Assembly: GCA_910579595.1 (NCBI GenBank)
Contig: CAJTVM010000004.1
Coordinates: 1 to 64,000, forward strand
Direction: 5' to 3'
Length of the DNA stretch: 64,000 nt
From: an uncultured Oscillospiraceae bacterium
GTDB taxonomy: Bacteria > Bacillota > Clostridia > Oscillospirales > Oscillospiraceae
A model generated the notes under the pieces. That model had not been told where the DNA came from. It was given only the letters and a program-made list of their open reading frames with translations, and searched no databases. The translations under genes were made by a program, and so were the position numbers. Shown piece by piece: positions 54,222 through 63,033 of the stretch. The stretch's first letter is position 1; every line of letters starts with the position of its first letter.

Positions 54222-54329
54222 ACAGTCCAAAACAAGAATAATGCGAATGCCGACGTAGCCTAACGCCGCGCCGACCCTCGCTTAAAATATTTTCTTACGT
54301 CACTGCCCCATTGTGGACCGGTTTTTATC

Positions 54330-54869
54330 TCACTTATTCCAGTTCAGTACATCCTTGTTCTTCGCAAAATACTCCACACCGGAATATAGGGTGGTAACAG
54401 CGATGATAATGACGCACACCCAATCCACCACCTCCATGGGCGGCTGGAACGCTACGGTCACATGCATCACACAAAGGCACACCATGGTAGAGGCGGTTTT
54501 CACCTTGCCGGACCACCCGGCGGCAATCACCCGCCCATTGTCCACCGCCACCAAACGCAGGCCGGACACGGCAAACTCCCGGGCAATGACGATGGCCAGC
54601 GCCCAGTCCGGGAAGCGGCCCATGGAGCAGAAGCAGGCCATAGCGGTGAGCACCAGCACCTTGTCCGCCAACGGATCCATAAACTTACCGAAGTCGGTAA
54701 CCTGGTTGTAGTGCCTCGCGATGTAGCCATCCAGCAGATCGGTGAGGCTGGCAACCACAAAAACGGCCAATGCGGCATAATTGTTCCACGAAAAATCCAG
54801 GTGCCACAGCACTAAATACACGGGGATCAGCACCACCCGCAGCATGGTCAGCTTGTTGGCTGTATTCAT
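54330..54869 (-). CDS. pgsA: CDP-diacylglycerol-glycerol-3-phosphate phosphatidyltransferase
   Basis: A 179-residue membrane enzyme that makes phosphatidylglycerol phosphate. The CDP-alcohol phosphotransferase motif is complete: LLDGYIARHYNQVTDFG then DPLADK (residues ~47-75). About five hydrophobic helices surround it. AAGGAAGAG precedes the ATG at 54869. It lies directly downstream of rimO on the same strand, a pairing common in Firmicutes. Confidence 0.92.
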   Translation of the reverse strand: MNTANKLTMLRVVLIPVYLVLWHLDFSWNNYAALAVFVVASLTDLLDGYIARHYNQVTDFGKFMDPLADKVLVLTAMACFCSMGRFPDWALAIVIAREFAVSGLRLVAVDNGRVIAAGWSGKVKTASTMVCLCVMHVTVAFQPPMEVVDWVCVIIIAVTTLYSGVEYFAKNKDVLNWNK

Positions 54870-54897
54870 TCGTTCTCTTCCTTTCCGCTTATGCTGG

Positions 54898-56223
54898 TCA
54901 ATCCTCAATCTCGCCAGTCAGTTCACCATCGGATACGCCGGTAATGCGCACCCACACAAACTCCCCAGCGGGCACCAGCCCCGCCGCCGTGAAAAGCACC
55001 CGGCCATCAATGTCCACCGAATCGGCGTAGGTTCGGCCCGCATAGCAGCCGGCCTCCCCGTCAAAGCCCTCGCACAAAACCTCCATGCAGGTACCCAGGC
55101 GTTGTTCGTTATACTCGTCCATGATCCGGGACTGCAAATCCACTACCAGCTCCACCCGGCGCCCGGCAATATCCGGATCCACCTGGTTGTCCATGGCGGC
55201 GGCCAGGGTGCCCTCCTCCGGGGAGAACTGGAACACCCCCGCCCGCTGGATCTTCTGCTCCCGCAGGAACTGGCACAGCTCCTCAAACTCCGCCTCTCCT
55301 TCCCCGGGCAGGCCGCAGATCAGGGAGGTGCGGATCACCACGTCCGGCATGGCGGCACGGAGCCTGGCAAACAGAATTTCAATCTCCGCCTTGGTGTTCC
55401 GGCGGCGCATGGCTTTTAAAATGCCGTCGTTGGCGTGCTGGATGGGGATGTCCAGGTAGTGGACGATCTTCTTTTCCCGGGCAACGACCTCGATCAGCTC
55501 GTCCGTCACCGCCTCCGGGTAGAGGTAGTGCAGCCGGATCCAGTGGAAATCCAGCTTGCACAACTCCGTCAGGAGCTTGGCAAGCGTGGTTCCATCCCCC
55601 AGGTCCAGCCCGTACCGGGTGATGTCCTGGGCGATGACAATGAGCTCCTTCACCCCCCGGCGCTCCAGCCCCTCCGCTTCCGCCAGCAGGGCCTCCATGG
55701 AGCGGCTGCGGTACTTCCCCCGCAGTCTGGGGATGACGCAGAATGCGCAGCCGTTGGAGCATCCCTCGGCGATTTTTAAGTACGCCGTCCAGGGCGGCGT
55801 GGTCACCCAGCGCTCCCCATCCTCATAGGTACGGTGGATGTCGCCGAACTGTTCCGGCCTCTCCCCCGCCATGAGCCGTTCCACGGCGGACACCACATCG
55901 GTGTAGCTGCCTGTGCCCAGCAGGCCGTCCACCTCGGGCAGCTCGGCACGGATATCATCCGGGTAGCGCTGGCTGAGACAGCCCGCCACCAGCAGCTTTT
56001 TCAGCTTCCCGTCCTTTTTCAGCGCCGCCAGCTCTAAAATCGCTTCGATGGCCTCGCTCTTGGCGGATTCAATGAAGCCGCAGGTGTTGAGCACCGCCAC
56101 GTCCGCCCCCTCCGGGTCTCCGGTGACGGTGAATCCCGCGTCCCGGCACAGGGCCATCATCTGCTCGGTGTTCACCAAGTTTTTGGCACAGCCCAGGGAC
56201 TGGAACGCCACTGTATATCCCAT
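54898..56223 (-). CDS. rimO: Ribosomal protein S12 methylthiotransferase RimO
   Basis: A 441-residue radical SAM enzyme that methylthiolates an aspartate of ribosomal protein S12. The N-terminal UPF0004 domain holds cluster cysteines near 12, 48 and 82; the radical SAM motif CSNGCAFC is at 155-162; a C-terminal TRAM domain ends the protein (~375-441). QSLGCAKNLVNTE favours RimO over MiaB. recX ends one base before its start. Confidence 0.95.
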   Translation of the reverse strand: MGYTVAFQSLGCAKNLVNTEQMMALCRDAGFTVTGDPEGADVAVLNTCGFIESAKSEAIEAILELAALKKDGKLKKLLVAGCLSQRYPDDIRAELPEVDGLLGTGSYTDVVSAVERLMAGERPEQFGDIHRTYEDGERWVTTPPWTAYLKIAEGCSNGCAFCVIPRLRGKYRSRSMEALLAEAEGLERRGVKELIVIAQDITRYGLDLGDGTTLAKLLTELCKLDFHWIRLHYLYPEAVTDELIEVVAREKKIVHYLDIPIQHANDGILKAMRRRNTKAEIEILFARLRAAMPDVVIRTSLICGLPGEGEAEFEELCQFLREQKIQRAGVFQFSPEEGTLAAAMDNQVDPDIAGRRVELVVDLQSRIMDEYNEQRLGTCMEVLCEGFDGEAGCYAGRTYADSVDIDGRVLFTAAGLVPAGEFVWVRITGVSDGELTGEIED

Positions 56224-56919
56224 TTACTCCCATTCCTCCTTCCGGAGGCGCCCCAGCGCCCCGGAGATCTCATCCCAGCCGTAGCCCCGCCGGGCCAGAT
56301 AGCCGGACACCTTCTTCAAATTCTCCCGGGTAGGCTCCGCCCCCCGGAGCTTCTGCCGAACCAGCTTGTCAATCTGGCGCTCGTCCGGCTCCCGCTCCCC
56401 CAGGGCGCCCTCCCAGTATTCCCGGGGCACCCCCCGGCGGTACAGCTCGTCCCGGATTTTCCGGGGCCCATAGCCCTTGGCGGCATAGTGGCGTACCACC
56501 GTGCAGGCATACTCCTCATCGTTCAGCAGCCCCAAATCGGCGAGCTTATCAGCCACCGCCTCCGCCTGCTCCCGGATCGCCTCCCTCTGGGGCTGTAAAA
56601 TATCCGGGTCAGGGACATCGTCCAGCTTGTCGTAAGGCCACTTTTCCTTCTTTTGCCGGGGCGGGGCGCACAGCTTATCCAGCAGATCCTTCCGGGACAT
56701 GGGCCGCAGGGCCAGCAGCCCCACCGCCCGCTCCATGAGCTTAGATTGCGCCCCGGCGGCGGCAAGGGCTTCGCCCTCCCCGTCCGTCAGCTCTTTTCCC
56801 GCGTACAGCCCCAGGGACACCACGTCCCCTTCGCCCACACGGACGATGGAACCGTCGTCCAGCCACGCCAGCCAGCGGCCCTCTTTGTGCTTGGACGGCT
56901 CTAATTTCTCAATTTTCAT
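56224..56919 (-). CDS. recX: Regulatory protein RecX
   Basis: A 231-residue RecX-type protein, modulator of RecA filaments. The helical repeats are recognisable (LLALRPMSRKDLLDKL; LGLLNDEEYACTVVRHYAAKG; KIRDELYRRGVPREYWEGAL; VSGYLARRGYGWDEI). An N-terminal ~70-residue extension and a basic linker (PRQKKEKWPYDK) are longer than in E. coli RecX but usual in Firmicutes. The start overlaps the GNAT gene by 11 nt. Confidence 0.88.
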   Translation of the reverse strand: MKIEKLEPSKHKEGRWLAWLDDGSIVRVGEGDVVSLGLYAGKELTDGEGEALAAAGAQSKLMERAVGLLALRPMSRKDLLDKLCAPPRQKKEKWPYDKLDDVPDPDILQPQREAIREQAEAVADKLADLGLLNDEEYACTVVRHYAAKGYGPRKIRDELYRRGVPREYWEGALGEREPDERQIDKLVRQKLRGAEPTRENLKKVSGYLARRGYGWDEISGALGRLRKEEWE

Positions 56920-57376
56920 CACAATCCATCCAAACCGCCTCGTCGTGAATGGACGCGTGCTCCACGGCCCTGTAAAAGCTAACAGATTCCGGATTGTGGG
57001 CCATAATGGCGATCAGGGTTTCCACCCCGCACCCCTTCAGCTCCCGCCTCAGCTCCTTCAGCAGGAGCTGGGCCACCTGCCGGTGCCGCTCCTCCTTCAG
57101 CACGCAGATCCAGTCCAGATAGGCGCAGCCGCAACACGCATCGCTTCTGGCGGCGATAATCGACGCGTCAATCCGGCCGATCACGCGCCCGTCCTCGCAG
57201 GCAAGCAGGGACAGCGCGTTAACGAAACGTCCGTCACAAAAGCTCTTTTCCAGCAGCGCCCGGTATCCCTCGCCCGCGTCCATAAAAAAGGTGTCCGGCT
57301 CCTGCCTGCGCAGCTCCCGCTCAAATTCCATCACGCCGCCGATCTTGTCCTGTGTAAACCGCTCCACCGAAACCAT
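56909..57376 (-). CDS. GNAT family N-acetyltransferase
   Basis: A 155-residue acetyltransferase with the acetyl-CoA-binding region around LDWICVLKEERHRQVAQLLL (motif A, degenerate: the usual Q/R-x-x-G-x-G/A is RHRQVA) and a C-terminal FYRAVEH segment. The substrate is unknown. It sits between recA (6 nt upstream) and recX and is probably co-transcribed with both, which is an unusual insertion into the recA-recX pair. Confidence 0.75.
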   Translation of the reverse strand: MVSVERFTQDKIGGVMEFERELRRQEPDTFFMDAGEGYRALLEKSFCDGRFVNALSLLACEDGRVIGRIDASIIAARSDACCGCAYLDWICVLKEERHRQVAQLLLKELRRELKGCGVETLIAIMAHNPESVSFYRAVEHASIHDEAVWMDCDEN

Positions 57377-57382
57377 GGCCCG

Positions 57383-58483
57383 TTATCCCTCAAAGTCGTC
57401 GGCGGACACGTCCACCGCGCGGCCCGCGGCCTTGGCGGCGATCTGGGCCTGACGGCTCATGAGCTTGAAGGAGTTGGCACGTACCTCGGCTTCCACCTTT
57501 TCGGCAATCTCCGGGTTGTCCTGGAAATACTTCTTCACCGCGTCCCGGCCCTGGCCCAACCGGGTGTCCCCCATGGAGAACCAGGAGCCGGACTTCTGCA
57601 CAATGTCCAGCTTGACAGCCAAGTCAACCAGCTCGCCCATTTTGGAGATGCCCTCGCCGTACATGATCTCGAACTCCGCCTCCCGGAAGGGGGGCGCAAC
57701 CTTGTTCTTTACGATCTTGGCCCGGGTGCGGTTGCCCACCACCTCGGTGCCGTTCTTGATGGCCTCGATCCTCCGCACCTCCATGCGCACGGAGGCGTAG
57801 AACTTCAGCGCCCGGCCGCCGGTGGTAACCTCCGGGTTGCCGTACACCACGCCCACCTTTTCCCGCAGCTGGTTGATGAAGATGACAATGCAGTTGGTCT
57901 TGGAGATGGAACCCGCCAACTTGCGCAGGGCCTGGCTCATGAGCCGGGCCAACAGGCCCACATGGCTGTCGCCCATGTCGCCCTCGATCTCCGCCCGGGG
58001 GGTGAGCGCCGCCACCGAGTCCACCACCACCACGTCGATGGCACCGGAGCGCACCAGGGCCTCGCAAATTTCCAGACCCTGCTCGCCGGTGTCCGGCTGG
58101 GAAATGAGCATGGAGTCGATGTCCACCCCCAGGGCACGGGCGTAGGTGGGATCCAGGGCGTGCTCTGCGTCGATAAAGGCCACCTCGCCCCCCTGCTTCT
58201 GAGCCTCGGCCACGATGTGCAGGGCCAGCGTCGTCTTGCCGGAGGATTCCGGGCCGTAGATCTCGATGATGCGCCCCTTGGGCACACCGCCGATGCCCAG
58301 GGCGATGTCCAGGGACAAGGAACCGGTGGGGATTGCCTCCACCACAATGTGGGAGTTTTCCCCCAGGCGCATGATGGAACCCTTGCCAAAGTCCTTTTCA
58401 ATCTGCGCAATGGCGGTGTCCAGCGCTTTCTTTTTATCTGCGGCGGGGGCGGCGGCCTCCACCTGCTTTTTCTTTTCAGCCAT
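57383..58483 (-). CDS. recA: Recombinase RecA
   Basis: A 366-residue DNA strand-exchange protein. Walker A is [11 protein letters not shown], the catalytic Glu lies in [10 protein letters not shown], Walker B is VVVDSVAAL, and DNA loop L2 is near [19 protein letters not shown]. The C-terminus is acidic, as usual. No obvious SOS box of the CGAAC-N4-GTTCG type was seen upstream in 58484-58600. Confidence 0.97.
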   Translation of the reverse strand: MAEKKKQVEAAAPAADKKKALDTAIAQIEKDFGKGSIMRLGENSHIVVEAIPTGSLSLDIALGIGGVPKGRIIEIYGPESSGKTTLALHIVAEAQKQGGEVAFIDAEHALDPTYARALGVDIDSMLISQPDTGEQGLEICEALVRSGAIDVVVVDSVAALTPRAEIEGDMGDSHVGLLARLMSQALRKLAGSISKTNCIVIFINQLREKVGVVYGNPEVTTGGRALKFYASVRMEVRRIEAIKNGTEVVGNRTRAKIVKNKVAPPFREAEFEIMYGEGISKMGELVDLAVKLDIVQKSGSWFSMGDTRLGQGRDAVKKYFQDNPEIAEKVEAEVRANSFKLMSRQAQIAAKAAGRAVDVSADDFEG

Positions 58484-58613
58484 ATACGTTCATCCTTTCC
58501 CGCCGGCGTGTTATTGTCTCTGCCGGCCCTTTCCGTCCCATATCATACTCTTTTATATGTACTATAAAACGGACTTTTTGCATTTTCCTCAATTCGCTGT
58601 CCTCATGGCGCGG

Positions 58614-58794
58614 TCAGCGTCTCCCCAAAAATCCGCGCCAGTGCTTCAGCCGGAACCGGCTGCGTGAGGCAGCTTTGCCCACAGTTTCTTCACCGGCTCC
58701 AGCGGGACGCTGCGATACAGGATGTCCCGCAGCTGCGCATACAGCTCCTTGATCCCGGTTGAATACCGCTACAAGTATTCCTTGACTGCCTCGT
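58614..58794 (-). other. Gene-poor interval with a possible protein remnant
   Basis: Between recA and prmC (58484-58794) no intact gene is present. A minus-strand frame in 58650-58770 reads IKELYAQLRDILYRSVPLEP then KLWAKLPHAA, which looks protein-like, but stops flank it and no start is suitable. I cannot assign its family. It may be the end of a lost gene. Confidence 0.3.
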
Positions 58795-59655
58795 TTATTC
58801 GGCACTTCCTTCCACTACCCGCCAGTGCAGGCCAGGATCCATCGTGGTCTGGATGTCCTGGAACCCCTGCTCCGCCATAATATACTCCACCGCCGGGGCC
58901 TGATCAAAGCCCACCTCGAAAATCAGCTTGCCGCCGGACTTCAAGGCGCACTTCCATTTCTTCGCAACGGACCGGTAGAACTTCAGCCCGTCCTCCCCGC
59001 CATCCAACGCCAGATGAGGCTCATAGTCCCGGACGGACACATCCAGCCGCCCAATGTCCAGCGTTGGGATGTAGGGGGGATTGCACAGAATCAGATCAAA
59101 GTCCCGCAGCATACGGGGGGGCGGCTCCAGTGCGTCCACCTGGGCGGCCTGTACCTGTCCACTGAGATCGCACCGCCGGATATTCTGCCGGCACACCCGC
59201 AGGGCGTCCTCCGACCACTCCCCCAGCACCACGCTGGTATTGGGGCAGTTATCCGCGATGGCCAGCCCCACACAGCCGCTGCCCGCGCACAGATCCATCA
59301 CGCGGGTGCCCTCCAGGAGATCCCGGACAAACAAAATACCCCGTTCCACCAGGGTTTCCGTGTCGGGCCGGGGAATGAGCACATCCCGGCAGATGTCCAG
59401 CGTCAGGCCGTAGAACTCCCATTCCCCGATGAGGTAGGCTACCGGCTCCCCCGCGATGCGGCGGTCCAGCAATCCCCGGAAACGCTTCTCCACCCCGTCG
59501 GAGGCATACAGGGGAAGATCATGTATGAGCTGGGTGCGGTCCTTGCCGGAGGCAAAGCACAACAGCTCCCTGGCCTCCAGCTGGGCCTGCCCCACCCCAA
59601 CCCCCTTCAGGGCCTTCCGGGCATCCAAATATAAATCGTTATAGGTGACGGGCAT
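58795..59655 (-). CDS. prmC: Peptide chain release factor N5-glutamine methyltransferase
   Basis: A 286-residue SAM-dependent enzyme that methylates the GGQ glutamine of release factors. The N-terminal helical domain (~1-75) precedes the methyltransferase fold, with VMDLCAGSGCVGLA and the catalytic NPPYIPT motif. The usual Gly-x-Gly (LGTGSG) reads LCAGSG here. The ATG at 59655 is chosen over a GTG at 59664 because GAGGGTG sits at better spacing. It follows the DUF1385 gene, a conserved pairing in Clostridia. Confidence 0.93.
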   Translation of the reverse strand: MPVTYNDLYLDARKALKGVGVGQAQLEARELLCFASGKDRTQLIHDLPLYASDGVEKRFRGLLDRRIAGEPVAYLIGEWEFYGLTLDICRDVLIPRPDTETLVERGILFVRDLLEGTRVMDLCAGSGCVGLAIADNCPNTSVVLGEWSEDALRVCRQNIRRCDLSGQVQAAQVDALEPPPRMLRDFDLILCNPPYIPTLDIGRLDVSVRDYEPHLALDGGEDGLKFYRSVAKKWKCALKSGGKLIFEVGFDQAPAVEYIMAEQGFQDIQTTMDPGLHWRVVEGSAE

Positions 59656-59688
59656 GGCGCTCACCCTCTTCTCTCTGCGTTGTTGTCA

Positions 59689-59727
59689 CGCTGCGAAGCG
59701 GTCAGGGCGCTTGGCCGCTTCGCAGCG
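59689..59727 (-). terminator. Hairpin between DUF1385 gene and prmC
   Basis: CGCTGCGAAGCGG and its complement around 13 nt. There is no clear T-tract, so it may be a processing or stability element. Confidence 0.45.
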
Positions 59728-59728
59728 C

Positions 59729-60700
59729 TCACCATTTATCCGCGCCTTTTTCCTCCGGCAGAACCCGCTTCAGCGCCTCAATGCCCACCTCGATCATGGA
59801 ATCGTCCGGCTCAAAGGTGGTGAAATTCTGCATCCACATACCGGGCGCACGCAGGGCCCGGCACACCCCGCCGTCGTGGCCTCCTACGTAGCGGTTGAAC
59901 TCGTAGGTCACCCCAACGATGATGGGCAGCATCAGCAGGTGCAGTCCCATGCGCACAAAGGTATTTTCAATCTCCAGCGGCGTGAAGATCACAATAGACA
60001 GGAAGATGGACACCGTGATCACCACAAACAGGAAGCTGGTGCCGCACCTGGGGTGGTGCCGGGGCTGCTTCCGGACATTTTCCACCGTCAGCTCCAGACC
60101 ATTTTCATAGCAGTAGATGGTCTTGTGCTCCGCTCCGTGGTACTGGAATACCCGGTGAATTTCCTTCATTTTGGAGCACAAATACAGGTAGGTCATGAAA
60201 ATGACTACTTTGAGCATGCCCTCGATCACCGAGCGCACCCACAGCGGCATGGTAGTCCACGCCAGCCCAATGAGCCCCGTCAGCGCGGTGGGCAGCAGAA
60301 TGAACAGCCCCACGGAAAAGGCGATGCCGATCACCGCCGCCAACGTGATGATGATGCCCATCGCTTTGCTTTCCTCAAAATGATCGCTGATCCACTTGTC
60401 CAGGCCGGTGAGCTCCTCGTCCTCCATGCTCCCGTCATCGGACACCTCGGCAGAGTGCATCAGCGCCTTCATCCCGTGTACCATGGAGCCGCAGAAGATG
60501 AACAGCCCCCGGATGAAGGGCAGCTTGGCTAGGCCCCTGCGGGGTTTGATGGCTTCCTCGGTAACGTCCAGCTCCCCGTCCGCCTTGCGCACCACAACGG
60601 TCCGCTTTCCCGGCCCCTGCATCATGATACCCTCGATCAGTGCCTGCCCGCCGCAGGTGGTTTTGAAGGGGGTACAGGTTTTTGCGTCTTGTTTTGCCAT
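59729..60700 (-). CDS. DUF1385 membrane protein (YqhQ-like)
   Basis: A 323-residue integral membrane protein of the DUF1385 family. It has the N-terminal GGQALIEGIMMQGP signature, several hydrophobic segments (~115-200 and ~220-265) and the conserved YHGAEHKTIYCYE and HPRCGTSFL motifs. Function is not established. GGAGACAGAG precedes the ATG. It is upstream of prmC, as in many Clostridia and Bacilli. Confidence 0.88.
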   Translation of the reverse strand: MAKQDAKTCTPFKTTCGGQALIEGIMMQGPGKRTVVVRKADGELDVTEEAIKPRRGLAKLPFIRGLFIFCGSMVHGMKALMHSAEVSDDGSMEDEELTGLDKWISDHFEESKAMGIIITLAAVIGIAFSVGLFILLPTALTGLIGLAWTTMPLWVRSVIEGMLKVVIFMTYLYLCSKMKEIHRVFQYHGAEHKTIYCYENGLELTVENVRKQPRHHPRCGTSFLFVVITVSIFLSIVIFTPLEIENTFVRMGLHLLMLPIIVGVTYEFNRYVGGHDGGVCRALRAPGMWMQNFTTFEPDDSMIEVGIEALKRVLPEEKGADKW

Positions 60701-60778
60701 GGATTCTCTGTCTCCTTTAACATTCCCGCTTCCAGCGCTTTTAACAGTGTATCAGAAGCGGGGAAAAAATGCAACCGC

Positions 60779-60800
60779 GGAGAATGCCTATACATTCTCC
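60779..60800 (-). terminator. Terminator overlapping the kinase stop
   Basis: Minus-strand GGAGAATG / CATTCTCC hairpin that includes the stop codon of the sensor kinase, followed after ~9 nt by T6. Confidence 0.5.
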
Positions 60801-62290
60801 ATCCCGATGGGCAACCGGATGGTCACCACACAGCCGCCACCGGGGGCGTTGCCAATGTCCAGGCTCCCGTTATGATTGTTGATGATCTCATCGCACACGG
60901 CCAGACCGATACCCGAGCCCCGGGCCTTGGACGAACCCTTATAGAATTTATATTTAATGAAGGGCAGCTCGTCCTCCGGTACGCCGGGGCCGTGATCTCG
61001 GATGCGGATGACCACGTCGTCATCCTCCCAGCCGATGGACACCTCGATCCGTCCGCCGGATCCGCCGTGCTTGTCCGCGTTGTCCAGCAGGTTGCAGAAC
61101 ACCTGCCGCAACCGCTCCGGGTCGCCGCCGATGATGGGCAGCTCCTCCCGGCACTCGGTATAGTCCAGCTCCAACCCCTTGCGGCGGAAAAACTCCCGGT
61201 AGGTATACACCGCGTCCTCCAGCTCCGCTACGATGTCGATGGGCTCCACCGACAGGTTGAACCGGCCCGTCTCCATCCGGGAAAACTCCAACAGCTCCTC
61301 CACCATCCGGGTGAGGCGCTGGGCCTCGGACACAATGATGCCCATGCCCTTTTTCACGTCGGCGGCATCCCGCACCTCCCCATTGTACAGCGTCTCCGCC
61401 CAGCCGCTGATGGCGGTGAGGGGTGTGCGCAGCTCGTGGGAGACGGACGAGATAAATTCCGACTGGGTGCGCTCCGCCTGGTCGATTTTCATGGACATAT
61501 CGTTGATGGCGTCCACCAGATCCCCCATCTCGTCGTTGGCCCGGGATTCCATTTGTACGCCGTAGCTGCCCGTGGCGATGCGCTTGGCCGTTTCCGTCAC
61601 CCGGATCACTGGATCCAGCACCGATTTGATAAAATAGGAAGCTCCAAGGCCCATTATGATCAGGATGAGCACCCCCACGCCGGAGGTCACCGCCACAATA
61701 CGGGTCATCTGGGCCTCCACCTGCCGCAGGGAGGTAACCATGCGCACCACGCCCACCACCGTGTTGTTGTACACAACCGGGGCAGCGGCAGCGGCGATGT
61801 GGTCGCCGGTGTCGGGATCCGGCCCCAGAAATGGGATCACCCGCTTGGTGGCGATGGCATCGGACACGTCCGGGGTGTCCACGCTGGCACCGGAAATGTC
61901 CATCATAGACGAGAGCAGCACCCGGCCATTGGCGTTGAGGATCTGGACTTCAATGGTGCTTTTTTCCTCAAACTGGCTGATAAACTGCCGGGCGGTGTAC
62001 AGGTAGGGAGTTTCGGTGTAGTTGCGGAACATCCCGGCGGCGGTCTGGGCCTTGCCTTCCAGCGTGGCCAGGATGGTGGAGCGGTAATAGCTGTACATGG
62101 CCAGTGAAAAGGCGGTCACCGCGATGGCCACCACCACAAAGGTAGCCATCAGCGTATTGAACAGCCAGCGCCAGCGCAGCTTGCCCCTGGGGCGCTGTCC
62201 GTCCGCCTGCTGGCGCTCGTCCAGCAGCGGCTCCGGCGCGGGCTTTGCGGGTTTGCGCTTGCGGCGCTTGCCCCGGCCCTCCATCTCCAT
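60788..62290 (-). CDS. Sensor histidine kinase (ResE/WalK-like)
   Basis: A 500-residue kinase with a long basic cytoplasmic tail (~1-40), two membrane helices (~43-68 and ~195-220) around an extracytoplasmic domain, and a HAMP domain (~222-270). HisKA follows with FISSVSHELRTPLTAISGW (His near 283), then HATPase with NLLDNADKH, DHGPGVP and GSGIGLAV. It is encoded 30 nt after its response regulator. Signal unknown. AGGAGGCGGAG precedes the ATG. Confidence 0.93.
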   Translation of the reverse strand: MEMEGRGKRRKRKPAKPAPEPLLDERQQADGQRPRGKLRWRWLFNTLMATFVVVAIAVTAFSLAMYSYYRSTILATLEGKAQTAAGMFRNYTETPYLYTARQFISQFEEKSTIEVQILNANGRVLLSSMMDISGASVDTPDVSDAIATKRVIPFLGPDPDTGDHIAAAAAPVVYNNTVVGVVRMVTSLRQVEAQMTRIVAVTSGVGVLILIIMGLGASYFIKSVLDPVIRVTETAKRIATGSYGVQMESRANDEMGDLVDAINDMSMKIDQAERTQSEFISSVSHELRTPLTAISGWAETLYNGEVRDAADVKKGMGIIVSEAQRLTRMVEELLEFSRMETGRFNLSVEPIDIVAELEDAVYTYREFFRRKGLELDYTECREELPIIGGDPERLRQVFCNLLDNADKHGGSGGRIEVSIGWEDDDVVIRIRDHGPGVPEDELPFIKYKFYKGSSKARGSGIGLAVCDEIINNHNGSLDIGNAPGGGCVVTIRLPIGMENV

Positions 62291-62320
62291 GCGCTCCGCC
62301 TCCTTCCCTCTGATTGTCCA

Positions 62321-63019
62321 TTAAATCTCCCATTTGTACCCAAAGCCCCACACCGTGGTGACAAAGGCCGGGTTTTGCGGATCATCCTCCAGCTTGATGC
62401 GCAGGCGGCGGATGTTCACATCCACAATTTTCAGCTCACCCAGGTACTCCTTTCCCCACACGGCCTCTAAAATCTCCTCCCGGGACAGGGCCTTTCCGGG
62501 GTTTTCCATAAACAGCCGGACGATGGAATACTCTACCTGGGTCAGCTTCACCCGCTTGCCGTTTTTCTCCAGGGTGCGGTTGCGTGTGTTCAACAGGAAG
62601 GGCGGCTGGTCGATCTCGTCCACGTCCCGGATGGCCGCCCCGCCGGTGCGGCGGAACAGGGCGTCCACCCGGGCGGTGAGCTCCGCCGGGGAAAAGGGCT
62701 TGGTCACATAGTCGTCCGCTCCGGTCATCAGGCCGCTGACCTTGTCCATCTCCTGGGTGCGGGCGGTGAGCATGATGATGCCCATCTGGGAATTGCCCGC
62801 CCGGATGCGGCGGCACACCTCGAAGCCGTCCATTTCCCCAGGGAGCATGATATCCAGCAGGGCCACCTTGACGTCGGGGTTCTCCTGAATTAGGGCAATG
62901 GCCTCCTCCCCCGTCCCTGCCTCAATCGTATCATATCCCGCCCGCTTCAGATTGATCACCACAAAGCTGCGGATGTTGGATTCATCCTCCAGCACTAATA
63001 CCTTCCTTGTCAATTTCAA
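62321..63019 (-). CDS. OmpR-family response regulator
   Basis: A 232-residue regulator. The receiver has ED (VLEDESN), phospho-acceptor D in LLDIMLPG, T in LTART and K in TKPFSP; the C-terminal winged helix is complete (LTQVEYSIVRLF; VDVNIRRLRIKLED; GFGYKWEI). No ATG is available; TTG at 63019 or 63013 follows GGAAAGGTGA, the latter with better spacing. It pairs with the kinase at 60788-62290. Confidence 0.93.
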   Translation of the reverse strand: MKLTRKVLVLEDESNIRSFVVINLKRAGYDTIEAGTGEEAIALIQENPDVKVALLDIMLPGEMDGFEVCRRIRAGNSQMGIIMLTARTQEMDKVSGLMTGADDYVTKPFSPAELTARVDALFRRTGGAAIRDVDEIDQPPFLLNTRNRTLEKNGKRVKLTQVEYSIVRLFMENPGKALSREEILEAVWGKEYLGELKIVDVNIRRLRIKLEDDPQNPAFVTTVWGFGYKWEI

Positions 63020-63033
63020 TCACCTTTCCATAT

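Noticed and set aside
58484..58600. SOS (LexA) box upstream of recA
   Set aside because: No CGAAC-N4-GTTCG-like sequence could be found; only a weak ATAGTACATAT palindrome is present.
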